NCBI GenBank assembly: GCA_017999645.1 | Contig: JAGNLJ010000002.1 | Span: 62,001-126,000 of the forward strand | Reading direction: 5' to 3' | Length of the DNA stretch: 64,000 bases | DNA from: Alphaproteobacteria bacterium | GTDB taxonomy: Bacteria; Pseudomonadota; Alphaproteobacteria; Micavibrionales; Micavibrionaceae | Shown here: positions 54,199 through 64,000 of the stretch, piece by piece | Layout of the letters: the number at the start of each line of letters is the position of its first letter | How positions within the stretch are numbered: position 1 is the first letter of the stretch | The notes under the pieces: model-generated | The model's input: only the letters and a program-made list of their open reading frames with translations | What the model was told of the DNA's origin: nothing | The model's database searches: none | Made by a program: the position numbers and the translations under genes

Positions 54199-56040
54199 TC
54201 ACTGCGCCGCAGCGGCAGCCTTTTCCTTTTTCTTGGCGATGTCGCGCTCGTTGGCGGTGAGCATTGCCTTGCGAAGACGAAGTGATTTCGGCGTCACCTC
54301 AACGAGTTCGTCGTCGTTGATGTAGGACATCATTTCCTCAAGCGTCATCTTGCGCGGCGGCACGAGAATGACGGCTTCGTCGGCGCCGGAGGCGCGGACG
54401 TTCGTCAGCTTCTTGCCTTTCAGCACGTTGATCTCGAGGTCGTTGTCGCGGCTATGTTCGCCGACGATCATGCCCTGATATACTTTCTCGCCGTGGCCGA
54501 TAAACATGAAACCGCGATCCTGCAGGTTGAAGATTGCATAGGCAACTGCCTCGCCGAGATCTGTTGAAATCAGCGCGCCGTTGCGGCGGCCTTCGATGTC
54601 GCCTTTGTACGGTCCATAGTGTGCGAACAGGCGGTTCATGAGGCCCGTACCACGCGTGTCGGTCAGGAATTCAGAACGGTAACCGATAAGCCCACGCGAA
54701 GGCGCGAGGAATTTAATACGCGTCTTGCCGTGGCCGGAGGGGCGCATATCGGTCATTTCCGCCTTGCGCTGGTTCATTTTATTAATGACCGTGCTTGAAT
54801 AAGCATCATCCACGTCGATGATAATTTCTTCATACGGCTCCTGCATGTTGCCGTTCTCGTCTTTTTTCATGACGACGCGCGGACGCGAAACAGAAAGCTC
54901 AAAGCCTTCGCGGCGCATGGTTTCGATCAGGACGCCGAGCTGAAGTTCGCCGCGGCCAGCCAGTTCGAACGCATCGCGGCCCGAATTTTCAGAGACTTTA
55001 ATCGCGACGTTGGTTTCAGCTTCGGCCATCAGGCGGTCGCGGATCATGGTCGAGGTCAGTTTCTTGCCTTCGGTTCCGGCGTACGGGGACGTGTTAACGG
55101 TGATTGTCACCGCAATCGTCGGCGGGTCGATGGGCTGCGATTTAATCGGTGTCGTCACGGACGGATCGCAAATCGTATCGGCGACCGACGTTTTTTCCAT
55201 ACCAGCGATGCAGATAATGTCGCCTGCATAGGCCACGTCGACGGGTTTACGCTCGATGCCGTCAAACGCGAGGAGTTTGGTCAGGCGGAAGGATTCAACC
55301 TTCTTGCCGTCGAGGCTCAGCGCGTTAACCTGCATATTCACTTTTGCTTCGCCGTTATAAACCTTGCCGGTCAGTACGCGGCCAAGGAACGGGTCGGATT
55401 CCAGCAGCGTCGAGAGCATGGCAAACGGCGCCTTGTCGTCGACTTTCGGCGCGGGCACATGCTTAAGAACGAGATCCAGCAGCGGGTGGAGGTTTTCGCG
55501 CGGGCCTGTGAGGCTGTCGGTGCACCAGCCTTCGCGGCCAGATGCATAGAGAATGGGGAAGTCGAGTTGTTCTTCGTTGGCATCCAGCGACACGAACAAA
55601 TCGAACACTTCATTAAGTACATCGTCAGGACGGGCGTCGCCGCGGTCGATCTTGTTGATCATCACGATGGGACGGATGCCCAACGCCAGCGCTTTTGAAA
55701 GAACGAATTTCGTCTGCGGCAGCGGGCCTTCAGCGGCGTCGCACAGCAGGATAACGCCGTCGCACATACTCAGGATACGCTCCACCTCGCCGCCGAAATC
55801 GGCGTGGCCCGGCGTATCGACGATATTGATACGCGCGCCGTCCCAGTTTACGGACGTGCATTTCGCGAGAATGGTGATGCCCCGCTCTTTTTCAAGATCG
55901 TTGTTGTCCATGACGCGTTCGGCGACCTGCTGGTTCTCGCGGAACGAGCCGGATTGCTTCAAAATCGAGTCCAGCAGCGTGGTTTTGCCGTGGTCAACGT
56001 GCGCGATAATCGCGATATTACGAATGGTAGGGCGGGTCAT
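54199..56040 (-). CDS. typA: Ribosome-associated GTPase TypA/BipA
   Basis: Translation-factor GTPase involved in ribosome assembly and stress adaptation. The 613 residues are normal length. AHVDHGKTTLLDS, DTPGHADFGGE and NKIDRGDARP mark the G domain; the C-terminal part has LTDTRGTGLMNRLF and IGHGEKVYQGMIVGEHSRD, as in TypA. The Lys-rich C-terminus ends AAAAAQ. Confidence 0.97.
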   Translation of the reverse strand: MTRPTIRNIAIIAHVDHGKTTLLDSILKQSGSFRENQQVAERVMDNNDLEKERGITILAKCTSVNWDGARINIVDTPGHADFGGEVERILSMCDGVILLCDAAEGPLPQTKFVLSKALALGIRPIVMINKIDRGDARPDDVLNEVFDLFVSLDANEEQLDFPILYASGREGWCTDSLTGPRENLHPLLDLVLKHVPAPKVDDKAPFAMLSTLLESDPFLGRVLTGKVYNGEAKVNMQVNALSLDGKKVESFRLTKLLAFDGIERKPVDVAYAGDIICIAGMEKTSVADTICDPSVTTPIKSQPIDPPTIAVTITVNTSPYAGTEGKKLTSTMIRDRLMAEAETNVAIKVSENSGRDAFELAGRGELQLGVLIETMRREGFELSVSRPRVVMKKDENGNMQEPYEEIIIDVDDAYSSTVINKMNQRKAEMTDMRPSGHGKTRIKFLAPSRGLIGYRSEFLTDTRGTGLMNRLFAHYGPYKGDIEGRRNGALISTDLGEAVAYAIFNLQDRGFMFIGHGEKVYQGMIVGEHSRDNDLEINVLKGKKLTNVRASGADEAVILVPPRKMTLEEMMSYINDDELVEVTPKSLRLRKAMLTANERDIAKKKEKAAAAAQ

Positions 56041-56160
56041 TTTTGTCTCTTTAAGTAAGGGCCTCTATTGCAAGCCGGGGCTTTGTACAGGAAAAGCCTG
56101 AAAAATGGTAGCTTTTTATGGTGTCTTTTGTCGGCCCTCCCCATCTGTTAAAATGGTTGT

Positions 56161-57174
56161 ATGGCCGATAAAAAGGACGAATACGAAATAAAGCCTTCCC
56201 AGATCACCGACCTAGCGGCCATCCACCGGGTGGATGAGAGCCGGTTTACTACGGCCATGGACGAAGTCGTTAAGGAATCCGAGGATATGCGCCTGCGCTA
56301 TATGCGCCAGCACGGCAGCCGGGCCTTCCTGACTATGAGTTTCGGGCTGGCGCTGGCCCTGGCCGGAGCTTGCGGGTTCGGATGGTATTTCCTCGTTGAG
56401 ATGAACCTCGCCATGGCGGCTTTATGCATGGTCCCGGCCCTGCTCGTGCCTTTCCTGATGCATTCCTGGAGCGAAGCGCCGATCAAGCATTACATCCGCG
56501 ATTACAAAAAAATCTTCATGCCGAAAATGGCGGCGGCGCTGGGCGGGTTTAAATTCTATCCCTCGCGGGGCATTCCCCGTGACGTCATCGGCAAGACGGG
56601 CGTGGTACCCGCTCATGACTATTACAAGGCCGAGGACTGCTTCATGGGCAGTTATAAAGGCGCGAAGGTCATTTTCAGCGAGGCGTCATTGAGAAGCGGA
56701 CGTTCGACCGAGCCGGTTTTCCACGGCCTGTTTGTGATGCTGGAAACACCAAACAAGGTTTTTGAAGGTCATACTATCGTTACCGCCGACCGCGCGATGG
56801 CAAAACGTTCGGCGGGCACGCGCTGGTCGCGGCTCTCGCAGGTGCATGTAAAGGTTTCAAATCCCGAGCTGGAGCGCTTCGTGGTTTTTTCTGACAAGCC
56901 GGAAGACGCGATGCTGCTGGTCGGCGATAAATTGCTGAAAGAACTTTCGGACGCTGCAGATATTTTCGGCAAGGCCGAACTGACGGCGGTTTTTTTCCGC
57001 GGCAAATATGTGTTCATGATGATCCCGCACAAGGGCGATATGTTCGAGCCCTCGAGCATGTTCATGCCGGTTTCGACCAAGCAGCATGCAACGCAATGCA
57101 AGCGCGAGATCGAACGCATTCTCGAGATCATCGATATTTTTGATATCTACAAGGCCAGCGCTTCAACCCTGTAA
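56161..57174 (+). CDS. DUF3137-like membrane protein
   Basis: A 337-residue protein with a charged N-terminal segment (1-55), two adjacent transmembrane helices (about 55-103), and a large cytoplasmic domain. The domain has FHGLFVMLETPNKVFEGHTI and ELERFVVFSDKPEDAMLL, which I associate with DUF3137. Function unknown. Confidence 0.75.
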   Translation: MADKKDEYEIKPSQITDLAAIHRVDESRFTTAMDEVVKESEDMRLRYMRQHGSRAFLTMSFGLALALAGACGFGWYFLVEMNLAMAALCMVPALLVPFLMHSWSEAPIKHYIRDYKKIFMPKMAAALGGFKFYPSRGIPRDVIGKTGVVPAHDYYKAEDCFMGSYKGAKVIFSEASLRSGRSTEPVFHGLFVMLETPNKVFEGHTIVTADRAMAKRSAGTRWSRLSQVHVKVSNPELERFVVFSDKPEDAMLLVGDKLLKELSDAADIFGKAELTAVFFRGKYVFMMIPHKGDMFEPSSMFMPVSTKQHATQCKREIERILEIIDIFDIYKASASTL

Positions 57175-57240
57175 TGTTATCCCCGCGAAGGCGGGGATTC
57201 CCCGTTCACGCTCGCTTCGCTCACTGCCGGGGATGACGTC
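57175..57240. repeat. Palindromic repeat, GTTATCCCCGC type
   Basis: TTATCCCCGCGAAGGCGGGG at the left and TCACTGCCGGGGATGAC at the right, with GCTCGCTTCGCTC between. It occupies most of the gap between two opposed genes. Confidence 0.85.
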
Positions 57241-57247
57241 TGCGACG

Positions 57248-57571
57248 TCAGATCTGCACGCGGAGAATTAATACATTCTCTATAATCGCGACGGATTTCT
57301 TGGCTGTCTTGGGCAACGGAATGCCGCAACCCCTGCAGAACAGCATCAGCGCCGCCGCGATAAAGTCGCGCGTGTACTCGCCGCGCTCGGCAGTTTTATC
57401 CAGCGGGTTTTCAAAGTCGAGGAAGATCGCGCCACTTTCGCCGGGGCCCTCGGTGATTTTTACAACCGTGCCTGGAATCGGCTTTTTCATCTGCTTCTGT
57501 GTGCATAGCGCATAGACGGCTTTATAAACCTCGTCGTTCTCAAAACTGATGCGGCGGTCTTCGCGGGGCAT
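57248..57571 (-). CDS. Hypothetical protein (107 residues)
   Basis: A soluble alpha/beta protein with two cysteines (FCRGCGIPLP). VVKITEGPGESGAIFLDF forms a strand region. I recognise no family. The promoter probably lies in the AT-rich 57572-57765 segment, shared with the divergent gene at 57766. Confidence 0.7.
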   Translation of the reverse strand: MPREDRRISFENDEVYKAVYALCTQKQMKKPIPGTVVKITEGPGESGAIFLDFENPLDKTAERGEYTRDFIAAALMLFCRGCGIPLPKTAKKSVAIIENVLILRVQI

Positions 57572-57765
57572 GGCGACTCTTTTCTCCGTCTTGAAAGTTA
57601 AATTGAAAACAACGCCTTGTCACCCCCTCCTCACGGTTTTATCCAAATAGATAAAATTTTATACAAATACAATCCAAGTAAATAATCCATTAGTTAAAAT
57701 CCAATCTATAGTTAAATTGATTTTTACTTTGCCTCTCTAAGATGAGCCTCAAGTAGAGGGCAAAG

Positions 57766-58011
57766 ATGGGCAAGACCCTTCAAATAAAAAAACTAGAGGG
57801 TGTTATTTACGGTCTGGAGAGAGAGCTGGAACAACTGGCTCCTCGTCCAGACCACACTTTTCCCCGCTCTATCAGCCGCCGTTTCAATTCAAACAGCCAG
57901 TTTTGCAATATGCCCCGCCGCCTCGGGGTGGAGCGCCGCCTGGCTGTTTATCGCCGCCTGATGACAGCGTTAAGAGACAGCGGCGATATGCCCATGCTGG
58001 TCGCTGCCTAA
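57766..58011 (+). CDS. Small basic hypothetical protein (81 residues)
   Basis: A short Arg-rich protein with two helical segments (KLEGVIYGLERELEQLAP and GVERRLAVYRRLMTALRD). AGAGGG precedes the ATG. Its upstream 100 bases are very AT-rich. No family recognised. Confidence 0.6.
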   Translation: MGKTLQIKKLEGVIYGLERELEQLAPRPDHTFPRSISRRFNSNSQFCNMPRRLGVERRLAVYRRLMTALRDSGDMPMLVAA

Positions 58012-58073
58012 AACGCTCTGGCCTGTCCTTTAAACTCCCGGTAGTATTAACTTGCTACAACAGGCGAGCCTTC

Positions 58074-58985
58074 ATGAAAGAACTGGTTACAGAGCTGCTG
58101 CGTGAAAAATTCATCATTCACGACCCTTCAGCCAGCCTGAAGGACGGCAAGGGCATGACCATTGCGCTCTCGAACCGGGTTGTTATCGCTCTTAAGAACG
58201 ATAAGGGCGAGACGCAGGAAACCATGATCGTCCGCGCCCAGAACATGCATAGTTGTATCCGCATGGCGGCGCGCATGATCCAGTCCTTCATCAGTGGCGG
58301 CCCCCTGCTCGATCGCGCCAGCCCCTATGACTGGCAGGCGGCGTGGGATCTTTCCTCAGGCGATTACGAACAAAGCTTCAACCCCCAGCGCTGGGTCGCA
58401 GTTTATAAACAAGGCAAAGTCATTTTCGAAAAAGGCGAGCGTCACGCGATGTTAGACATCATCGAAAACTGCAACGTGACGTCGAAGGCCGGGTATGAAA
58501 AATCAATCGAGATGGCCGAATCCGTCATCCGCAAAAGCGGGCGCGCCGTTCGCATAGAATATGACGGCAACATCGCGCTCAATGTAAATTTGGAACAGAA
58601 GCAAGGCCGCGTCGGCGTCATCCTGCGCAGCCCGCATAAAACCACGACGTTCAATTTCTCGGTGGCCGGGAAAAACGGCGCGCTGTTGAATTTCCCGCAG
58701 GTGCTAGGGTCGGCAGCGGCGTTTCTGGAAGGCATCCAGCTTGCTTTCACCGTCGGCATGAACGGCGAGAAAATCCGCCGCGGCATGATCGTGCGTCATT
58801 CGGTGGAGGAAAAGCACACGCATGAAGCCGGACGGCGTCTTGCCCGCCTGAATGGCGAGATCATCAATCTCGAGGGAACGTTCGACGTGCGCTACAGGCC
58901 TGAGCGGCCGGAATTCCAGCGTCTCGTTTCCGAAGCCGAACTCATGGCCCAGAAAATCCTGCCGGCGCCCGGTAAGAAGACTTAA
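58074..58985 (+). CDS. Hypothetical protein (303 residues)
   Basis: The start is MKELVTELL at 58074; a longer frame reads back across the previous gene and is unlikely. The protein is soluble and alpha/beta with no signal peptide. [19 protein letters not shown] and [18 protein letters not shown] are strand-rich. No known motif stands out. It overlaps the end of acnA by four bases, tail to tail. Confidence 0.75.
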   Translation: MKELVTELLREKFIIHDPSASLKDGKGMTIALSNRVVIALKNDKGETQETMIVRAQNMHSCIRMAARMIQSFISGGPLLDRASPYDWQAAWDLSSGDYEQSFNPQRWVAVYKQGKVIFEKGERHAMLDIIENCNVTSKAGYEKSIEMAESVIRKSGRAVRIEYDGNIALNVNLEQKQGRVGVILRSPHKTTTFNFSVAGKNGALLNFPQVLGSAAAFLEGIQLAFTVGMNGEKIRRGMIVRHSVEEKHTHEAGRRLARLNGEIINLEGTFDVRYRPERPEFQRLVSEAELMAQKILPAPGKKT

Positions 58986-61678
58986 GCCGCTTTCGTCATG
59001 CTGCGCAGAACGAAGTGCAGGATGCCGCCGTTTTTGTAGTATTCGATTTCATCCAGCGTGTCGATCCGGCATAGAGCGGTGATCTCTTCGGTTTTGCCGT
59101 TTGCACGGTGAATGGTCACGATGACATCCTGGCGGGGCTTGAGGCCCTTTTCAATGCCAACGATGTCATAGGTTTCCGTTCCATCCAGTTTCACGGACTG
59201 GCGTGTCATGCCGTCCTTGAACTGCAGGGGCAGAACGCCCATGCCGACGAGGTTGGACCTGTGAATACGCTCGAAGCTTTCGGCGATGACAGCGCGGACA
59301 CCAAGCAAGGTCGTGCCCTTGGCCGCCCAGTCACGCGATGAACCCGTGCCGTATTCCTTACCCGCGACGACGATCAAAGGCGTTCCGGCCTTCTGATATT
59401 TCATCGAAGCATCGTAGATCGGCAATTGTTCGCCGCTCGGGATGTGTTTTGTAATTCCGCCTTCCGTACCCGGCACCATTTCGTTCTTGATGCGGATGTT
59501 GGCAAAGGTGCCGCGCATCATGATTTCGTGGTTGCCGCGTCGTGCACCGTAGGAATTGAAGTCCGCAGGCGTGACGGCATGGCCGACGAGATATTTGCCG
59601 GCAGGCGAGTCTTTCTTGATCGAACCGGCCGGGGAGATGTGGTCGGTGGTGACGGAGTCAGACAGGATCGCCAACGCATAGGCGCCCTTGATGTCTTTGA
59701 CGTCCTTAGGTTTGTGGCCCATGCCTGCGAAGTAAGGCGGGTTTTTGACGTAGGTGGAATTGTCCTGCCAGCCGTAAGTTTCACCGCTCGTGGCGCCTGC
59801 AATTTTCTGCCATTCAGGTGGACCTTTGAACACGTCTGCGTAGCGCGTCTTGAACATCTCAGAGGTCAGGCATTGCTCGACCATTTTCTGGATGTCTGCA
59901 TTGCTTGGCCAGATATCTTTCAGGAAAACGTCCTTGCCATCCTTGCCTTTGCCGATCGGGTCCTTGAAAAGGTCGATCTTCATGTTACCGGCCAACGCAT
60001 ACGCGACGACCAGGGGCGGGGACGCAAGATAGTTTGATTTCACATGCGGGTTGATACGGCCTTCGAAGTTGCGGTTGCCGGAGAGCACGCCGCAGACGTC
60101 CAGGTTACCCGTCTCGACCGCTTTCGCGATATTGTCAGGCAGCGGACCTGAGTTACCGATGCATGTCGTGCAGCCGTAACCGACAAGGTTGAAGCCGAGC
60201 GCATCGAGGTCTTTAGAAAGGTTTGCCTTATCGAGGTAATCGGTGACGACCTGCGAGCCGGGAGCCAGCGAGGTTTTCACCCACGGCTTGCTCTTGAGGC
60301 CTTTGGCCAGCGCGTTACGCGCAAGCAAACCGGCAGCGACGAGAACCGAGGGGTTCGAGGTGTTCGTGCAGCTCGTGATCGCGGCGATAACAACCGCGCC
60401 GTCTTCGAGATTGTAATCCGTGCCCTCAACCTTTGCATTGCCCTTGGATGTGGCGGCATTGGCTTTGAGGTGTTCAAGATAGGCAGGCGCTGCTTTTGAA
60501 AGCTCGATTTTATCCTGCGGGCGTTTCGGACCGGCAAGAGACGGCTCTACTGAAGCCATGTCGAGTTCCAGCGTGTCGGTGAAGACAGGATCAGGCGAGG
60601 ACGCATCGCGCCACATGCCCTGCTCTTTCGCATAAGCTTCGACGAGCTTCACGCGGTGCGGATCGCGGCCGGTGAAATTCAGGTAATTAATTGTTTCAGC
60701 ATCGATCGGGAAGAAGCCGCATGTCGCGCCATATTCCGGCGCCATGTTGGCGATCGTTGCGCGGTCGGCGAGCGAGAGCGTGTCGATGCCGGGGCCGAAG
60801 AATTCCACGAACTTGTTGACGACGCCCTTTTTGCGGAGCATCTGCGTCACGGTGAGAACGAGGTCGGTCGCCGTCGTGCCTTCTTTCATTTTGCCTTTGA
60901 GTTTAAAGCCTATGACTTCGGGGATCAGCATCGAGACAGGCTGGCCGAGCATGGCGGCTTCGGCTTCGATACCGCCGACGCCCCAACCAAGAACAGCCAG
61001 GCCGTTGACCATCGTGGTGTGCGAGTCCGTGCCCACCAGCGTATCCGGGTACGCAACCGGGCGGCCTTTTTTCGCGCCTTCATCAGGCTGGACCCAGATC
61101 GTCTGGGCAAGATATTCGACGTTCACCTGGTGGCAGATGCCGGTTCCGGGCGGAACGACGCGGAAATTCTTGAATGCCTTCTGGCCCCAGCGCAGGAACG
61201 CATAGCGCTCATGGTTGCGCTCGAATTCGATTTCGACGTTTTGCTGGAACGCAGATTTGTTGCCGAATGCATCGACCATGACCGAGTGGTCAATGACGAG
61301 GTCGACAGGAACCAGCGGGTTGATCTTTTGCGGGTCGCCGCCGAGAGCTGCCATCGCTTCGCGCATCGCGGCGAGGTCAACCACGGCGGGAACGCCTGTA
61401 AAATCCTGCATGAGTACGCGCGCCGGACGGTAGGCGATTTCGCGGTCGGAGCGTTTATTATCGAGCCAGCCCTTGAGCGCTTTCACGTCGTCCGTATTAA
61501 CGGTCCGGCCATCCTCGAACCTTAAAAGGTTTTCGAGCAACACTTTCAGTGTATAGGGCAACTTGCTGATATCGCCGATCTTTTCAGATGCGGCCTTCAG
61601 GCTGAAGTAATCATACTCCTTGCCGTCTACTTTAAGTGTCTTACGGGTGCCGAGGGAGTCATGGCCGGTGCTGGTCAT
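58982..61678 (-). CDS. acnA: Aconitate hydratase A
   Basis: TCA-cycle enzyme, citrate to isocitrate, with a 4Fe-4S cluster. The 898 residues match AcnA length. Cluster cysteines are in [10 protein letters not shown] and [24 protein letters not shown] and the swivel-domain [15 protein letters not shown] [15 protein letters not shown] are present. The start [12 protein letters not shown] is supported by similarity to other AcnA N-termini. Confidence 0.97.
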   Translation of the reverse strand: MTSTGHDSLGTRKTLKVDGKEYDYFSLKAASEKIGDISKLPYTLKVLLENLLRFEDGRTVNTDDVKALKGWLDNKRSDREIAYRPARVLMQDFTGVPAVVDLAAMREAMAALGGDPQKINPLVPVDLVIDHSVMVDAFGNKSAFQQNVEIEFERNHERYAFLRWGQKAFKNFRVVPPGTGICHQVNVEYLAQTIWVQPDEGAKKGRPVAYPDTLVGTDSHTTMVNGLAVLGWGVGGIEAEAAMLGQPVSMLIPEVIGFKLKGKMKEGTTATDLVLTVTQMLRKKGVVNKFVEFFGPGIDTLSLADRATIANMAPEYGATCGFFPIDAETINYLNFTGRDPHRVKLVEAYAKEQGMWRDASSPDPVFTDTLELDMASVEPSLAGPKRPQDKIELSKAAPAYLEHLKANAATSKGNAKVEGTDYNLEDGAVVIAAITSCTNTSNPSVLVAAGLLARNALAKGLKSKPWVKTSLAPGSQVVTDYLDKANLSKDLDALGFNLVGYGCTTCIGNSGPLPDNIAKAVETGNLDVCGVLSGNRNFEGRINPHVKSNYLASPPLVVAYALAGNMKIDLFKDPIGKGKDGKDVFLKDIWPSNADIQKMVEQCLTSEMFKTRYADVFKGPPEWQKIAGATSGETYGWQDNSTYVKNPPYFAGMGHKPKDVKDIKGAYALAILSDSVTTDHISPAGSIKKDSPAGKYLVGHAVTPADFNSYGARRGNHEIMMRGTFANIRIKNEMVPGTEGGITKHIPSGEQLPIYDASMKYQKAGTPLIVVAGKEYGTGSSRDWAAKGTTLLGVRAVIAESFERIHRSNLVGMGVLPLQFKDGMTRQSVKLDGTETYDIVGIEKGLKPRQDVIVTIHRANGKTEEITALCRIDTLDEIEYYKNGGILHFVLRSMTKAA

Positions 61679-61775
61679 AGTGCAAGTCCTTTGAATATGT
61701 CATTGAATGACAGGGGAAACACACGCAGGAAATCCACGTGTGATTTTACACTAAGGGTAGAGTCTTAAAAAGGGA

Positions 61776-62663
61776 TTAATAACGGGGCTCGGGTCCCGTA
61801 CCGGAGGCATCAGCGCCCGGGCCGGACTGGGGCGCTGGAAGCATCAAGGGCTTTCGCGGTAAATGGGCCATTGCCATATCCAGCACCAATTTAGTCTCTT
61901 CGGGGTCGAGAAGCTCATCACCTCTAAAAGCGAATTCCGCTGCTTGCATGTAACACATGTCGGCCTCTTTCGAATGACCGCGTTTCTTATATATTTCCGC
62001 AAGAAGCAAATAAGTCGTCGGAAACTGAGGCCGTATCTGAACAATTGTATTAAATATGTTTATGGCATCATTGATATAACCCGCTTCCAGCCTGCAAACG
62101 CCAAGCGCCAGCCTGCTGCGAGGATCTTCCGGATCCAGACGCGTGACCTGACTGAAATAAACTCCAGCTTCAGAAAATTGTTTTCCTATCATTAACTCCC
62201 GGGCGTAGGCGGTCAGCGCTCTTGCATTCGATGGATCTTGTTTTCTCGCCTGGTTGTAATAATCCATCGCGTCATACGGATTCCCTGTTGCGGCGGACAT
62301 ATCACCGCGAGCGATCTTCAAATCCGACTCGCTTCTCATGTACTTTGTGTAAACAGCTCGCAGAGTATCCAATGCCTGCAGATTGCCCTTTAATCCAATG
62401 ATGGAATTTTTGATGTCTTGAATTTCGGGCGAAACACTTGATCCCCATGTATTAAGATAGCTATCCAAAGCTAGGAGGCCTTTCGCCTGATCCGCCCTAT
62501 ATCTTTCAAGAGCTACCCCCAGGTCGTAGAATGCGGCCCGGTTTCTGTAATTTTTTTCCTCACATTGATCGATGCATATCTGCAAAAAATCGCGGACGGT
62601 TTTTATTTCGCGGATTTCCTTCCGGCGGCGGGCGGACGTATCAAAAACTTCATAAAGCGGCAT
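61776..62663 (-). CDS. TPR-repeat protein
   Basis: A 295-residue helical protein. Three or so tetratricopeptide repeats are visible from about 125-240 (YDAMDYYNQARKQDPSNARA, FSEAGVYFSQVTRLDPEDPR, INDAINIFNTIVQIRPQFPT). The N-terminal 110 residues are also helical. The tail is Pro/Gly-rich. No signal peptide. It probably mediates protein contacts; partner unknown. Confidence 0.85.
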   Translation of the reverse strand: MPLYEVFDTSARRRKEIREIKTVRDFLQICIDQCEEKNYRNRAAFYDLGVALERYRADQAKGLLALDSYLNTWGSSVSPEIQDIKNSIIGLKGNLQALDTLRAVYTKYMRSESDLKIARGDMSAATGNPYDAMDYYNQARKQDPSNARALTAYARELMIGKQFSEAGVYFSQVTRLDPEDPRSRLALGVCRLEAGYINDAINIFNTIVQIRPQFPTTYLLLAEIYKKRGHSKEADMCYMQAAEFAFRGDELLDPEETKLVLDMAMAHLPRKPLMLPAPQSGPGADASGTGPEPRY

Positions 62664-62954
62664 GCGGGTCCGTCTCCAATATTAGTGAGGCCACATACTA
62701 AAAAGATTGCATGCAATATGTCAATTTTAATACTGAAGAAGTAAGTGTTAACGCCTTAACCGTTAAAAAGTCATGTCATATCAAATGCTTACAAAATACC
62801 TCAAAAACGGCAATTTATACTCATTTTTTCGCCATAATTTGCCGCCATAGTAGTAATACAGGCAAAAGATACGGATTATATGGTTCCCTCTGTTGCCGGT
62901 TAGCTCACACAGATTTGAAGCCGCTGCCCCCTACCAGGGCGGCGGTTTTCACTT
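62664..62954. other. Gap without a supported gene
   Basis: AT-rich near 62700-62900, including a TTAACGCCTTAACCGTTAA stretch near 62748 whose TTAA units lack the seven-base CtrA spacing. A GC hairpin (GCCGC and GCGGC, 62920-62943) precedes the stop of the next gene. A 112-codon frame here does not look like a protein. Confidence 0.6.
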
Positions 62955-63728
62955 TCAGCGGTATTTTTTCCGGGATTTCGACTGGGATTTGGGCGCGGAT
63001 GTCTGCCACTGGGGCAATTTCGCGCGCGACTCCCCGCATAACGCGCTGATGCGGGTGTATTCTTCGAGGCTGTCGATCCCCTGCTGGATCTCCATGCGCT
63101 CAAGCTGCATCTTGTTGTGCTCAAGCTCGACGACCTGCGCGATCACCTTGGTCATGCGGTCATTCATGCCCGGCACATGTTCGTCCGGCACGGGCGGCGT
63201 ACGGAACCCCCGGGCCTCAATAGCCGAATAAATCTTCTGCCCTACGATTTTCGCGTATTTATTCACGATCTGGCGGTCGGCATTCACATGCTTCATTTCA
63301 TGATCGAGCGTGACCTTACGCAGACATTGATCCTGATAAATTTCCCTGGCGATGACAATCGTGGGCGCGATTTCAATCCGTACATCGATGCTGTCATACC
63401 AGAGGCAGGATGTGCCCCGCACGTTCGTCTGACGGGAGATGCGAATCTGCGGCTTGATACTGACAGTGCCCTTCATATAGCCGTTAACGGATGTCACACC
63501 TGAAAACCCGTAGGGGTTGATGGTGTCCACTTCGGTGCTTTGAAGCTGGGCCATCGTTTTTGAGTAATCGTAGCGAACCTTTTCGGTGGCCGGGACGACG
63601 TTGATCTGGGCGGGCTTGACCAGCGGGCATGGATTTACAGGCTGACCGGACTGAGCCCATGCCGATCCGGCAGGCATTGCCGCCAGAGCTATGAATATTC
63701 CTGCAATCTGAAGAGAAAAATGCCGCAT
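62955..63728 (-). CDS. Exported protein with HExxH motif, putative zinc protease
   Basis: A 257-residue protein with a signal peptide (about 1-25, IAGIFIALAAMPAGSAWAQ). TLDHEMKHVNAD carries HExxH (His143, Glu144, His147) and Asp151, a plausible zinc site. The cysteines (near 34, 108 and 135) could form a disulfide. A helical region then leads to a basic tail. A metallopeptidase is an inference from the motif; no family is confirmed. The chosen ATG gives a standard signal peptide; one 11 codons earlier is possible. Confidence 0.7.
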   Translation of the reverse strand: MRHFSLQIAGIFIALAAMPAGSAWAQSGQPVNPCPLVKPAQINVVPATEKVRYDYSKTMAQLQSTEVDTINPYGFSGVTSVNGYMKGTVSIKPQIRISRQTNVRGTSCLWYDSIDVRIEIAPTIVIAREIYQDQCLRKVTLDHEMKHVNADRQIVNKYAKIVGQKIYSAIEARGFRTPPVPDEHVPGMNDRMTKVIAQVVELEHNKMQLERMEIQQGIDSLEEYTRISALCGESRAKLPQWQTSAPKSQSKSRKKYR

Positions 63729-63870
63729 TGCCGCCTTTTTGAAACCCGCCCTTTCAATCATTTTACACCAAAAAACCCTTAGAAAACATTAGGAAAGATG
63801 GCGGCTGCGGCTTTGCGGCGGGGGTTCATATGTGCTAAATACAGGGAGGGACAACGCAAAGGAACATGCA

Positions 63871-64000
63871 ATGGGAATCATTTATACCCTTATCATCCTG
63901 GCTTATCAGATTTACGTCGGCATCATCTTGCTCCAGGTGGCGGTCAGCTGGCTGATCAATTTCGAAGTCATCAACGCCAACAATGAGCGCGCGCAGAATC
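63871..64000 (+). CDS. YggT-family membrane protein, cut at the window edge
   Basis: Forty-three residues are visible: MGIIYTLIILAYQIYVGIIL and VSWLINFEVINANNERAQ. This is the hydrophobic start and SWL-INANN motif of YggT proteins, inner-membrane proteins of uncertain function. AAAGGA lies before the ATG. The 3' part is outside the window. Confidence 0.85.
   Translation, partial: MGIIYTLIILAYQIYVGIILLQVAVSWLINFEVINANNERAQN

Noticed and set aside
57903..58073. A longer start for the 303-residue protein at 58074
   Set aside because: The extension overlaps the small gene at 57766 in another frame and has no ribosome binding site.
62748..62768. TTAA cluster near 62748 as a CtrA box
   Set aside because: The TTAA units are spaced by three, four and eleven bases, not seven.
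62711..63049. A 112-codon frame in the gap before the HExxH gene
   Set aside because: Composition is not protein-like, it overlaps a supported gene on the other strand, and no start site is visible.
1..64000. Prophage, insertion sequence or CRISPR array
   Set aside because: No transposase, integrase, phage structural genes or regularly spaced direct repeats were seen; the repeats are short palindromes only.

Overview
The window reads as a chromosomal segment of a free-living alphaproteobacterium with moderate GC. The master regulator CtrA sits beside the flagellar genes fliI and fliJ. A ChpT-type phosphotransferase is encoded further on. The metabolic genes (argCBDFGH, pyrD, purH, acnA) and envelope genes (kdsB, galU, pgsA) are ordinary Gram-negative ones. 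Several proteins have no function I recognise, and short palindromic repeats of two families (CGTCATTGCGAG type and GTCATCCCCGC type) fill many gaps. A Micavibrio-like lineage would fit the general style, but that is a guess. I saw no tRNA, rRNA, CRISPR array, insertion sequence or prophage.

Layout. 1-5.2 kb: flagellar export genes, an exported peptidoglycan-binding protein and ctrA behind an AT-rich region full of TTAA half-sites. 5.2-9.3 kb: a membrane endonuclease/phosphatase-like protein, pgsA, pyrD and a degenerate EAL protein. 9.5-15.8 kb: a peptide ABC transporter (yejA, yejB, yejE) interleaved with kdsB and a histidine phosphatase, ending in a YqgE-like gene. 15.8-26 kb: arginine biosynthesis, beginning with a possible Arg-rich leader peptide and a P-loop protein, then argC, argB, argD, a DDAH/deiminase-like enzyme, argF, argG, two accessory genes and argH. 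26-30 kb: a pair of related unknown genes, yejF (cut off from its operon), two unknown small genes and rpsU. 30-39 kb: a periplasmic protein, an aminopeptidase P, a DnaJ-type membrane protein, galU, pgm, chpT with a response regulator, and purH.

39-46 kb is the least explained part. It holds a small glycine/asparagine-rich membrane protein, a 1618-residue membrane-associated protein, two related small proteins and a 45-residue protein. Exact CtrA-type boxes (TTAA-N7-TTAA) lie ahead of the first and last of these genes, so the cell-cycle regulator encoded earlier in the window may control the locus. It is my candidate for an undescribed system.

46-64 kb: a membrane-anchored I78-type inhibitor, lepA, exported proteins, sodC, prmB, an HU-family protein, a YciE-like ferritin-fold protein, two charged His/Arg-rich exported proteins, typA, a DUF3137-like membrane protein, acnA, a TPR protein, an exported HExxH protein and the start of a YggT-family gene cut by the window edge.

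Functional links. The arg genes from 16.1 to 26.0 kb could carry N-acetylglutamate through to arginine, but no N-acetylglutamate synthase (ArgA) or ArgJ is visible. YejA/B/E/F would form one importer from two separated loci. CtrA and ChpT belong to the same phosphorelay.
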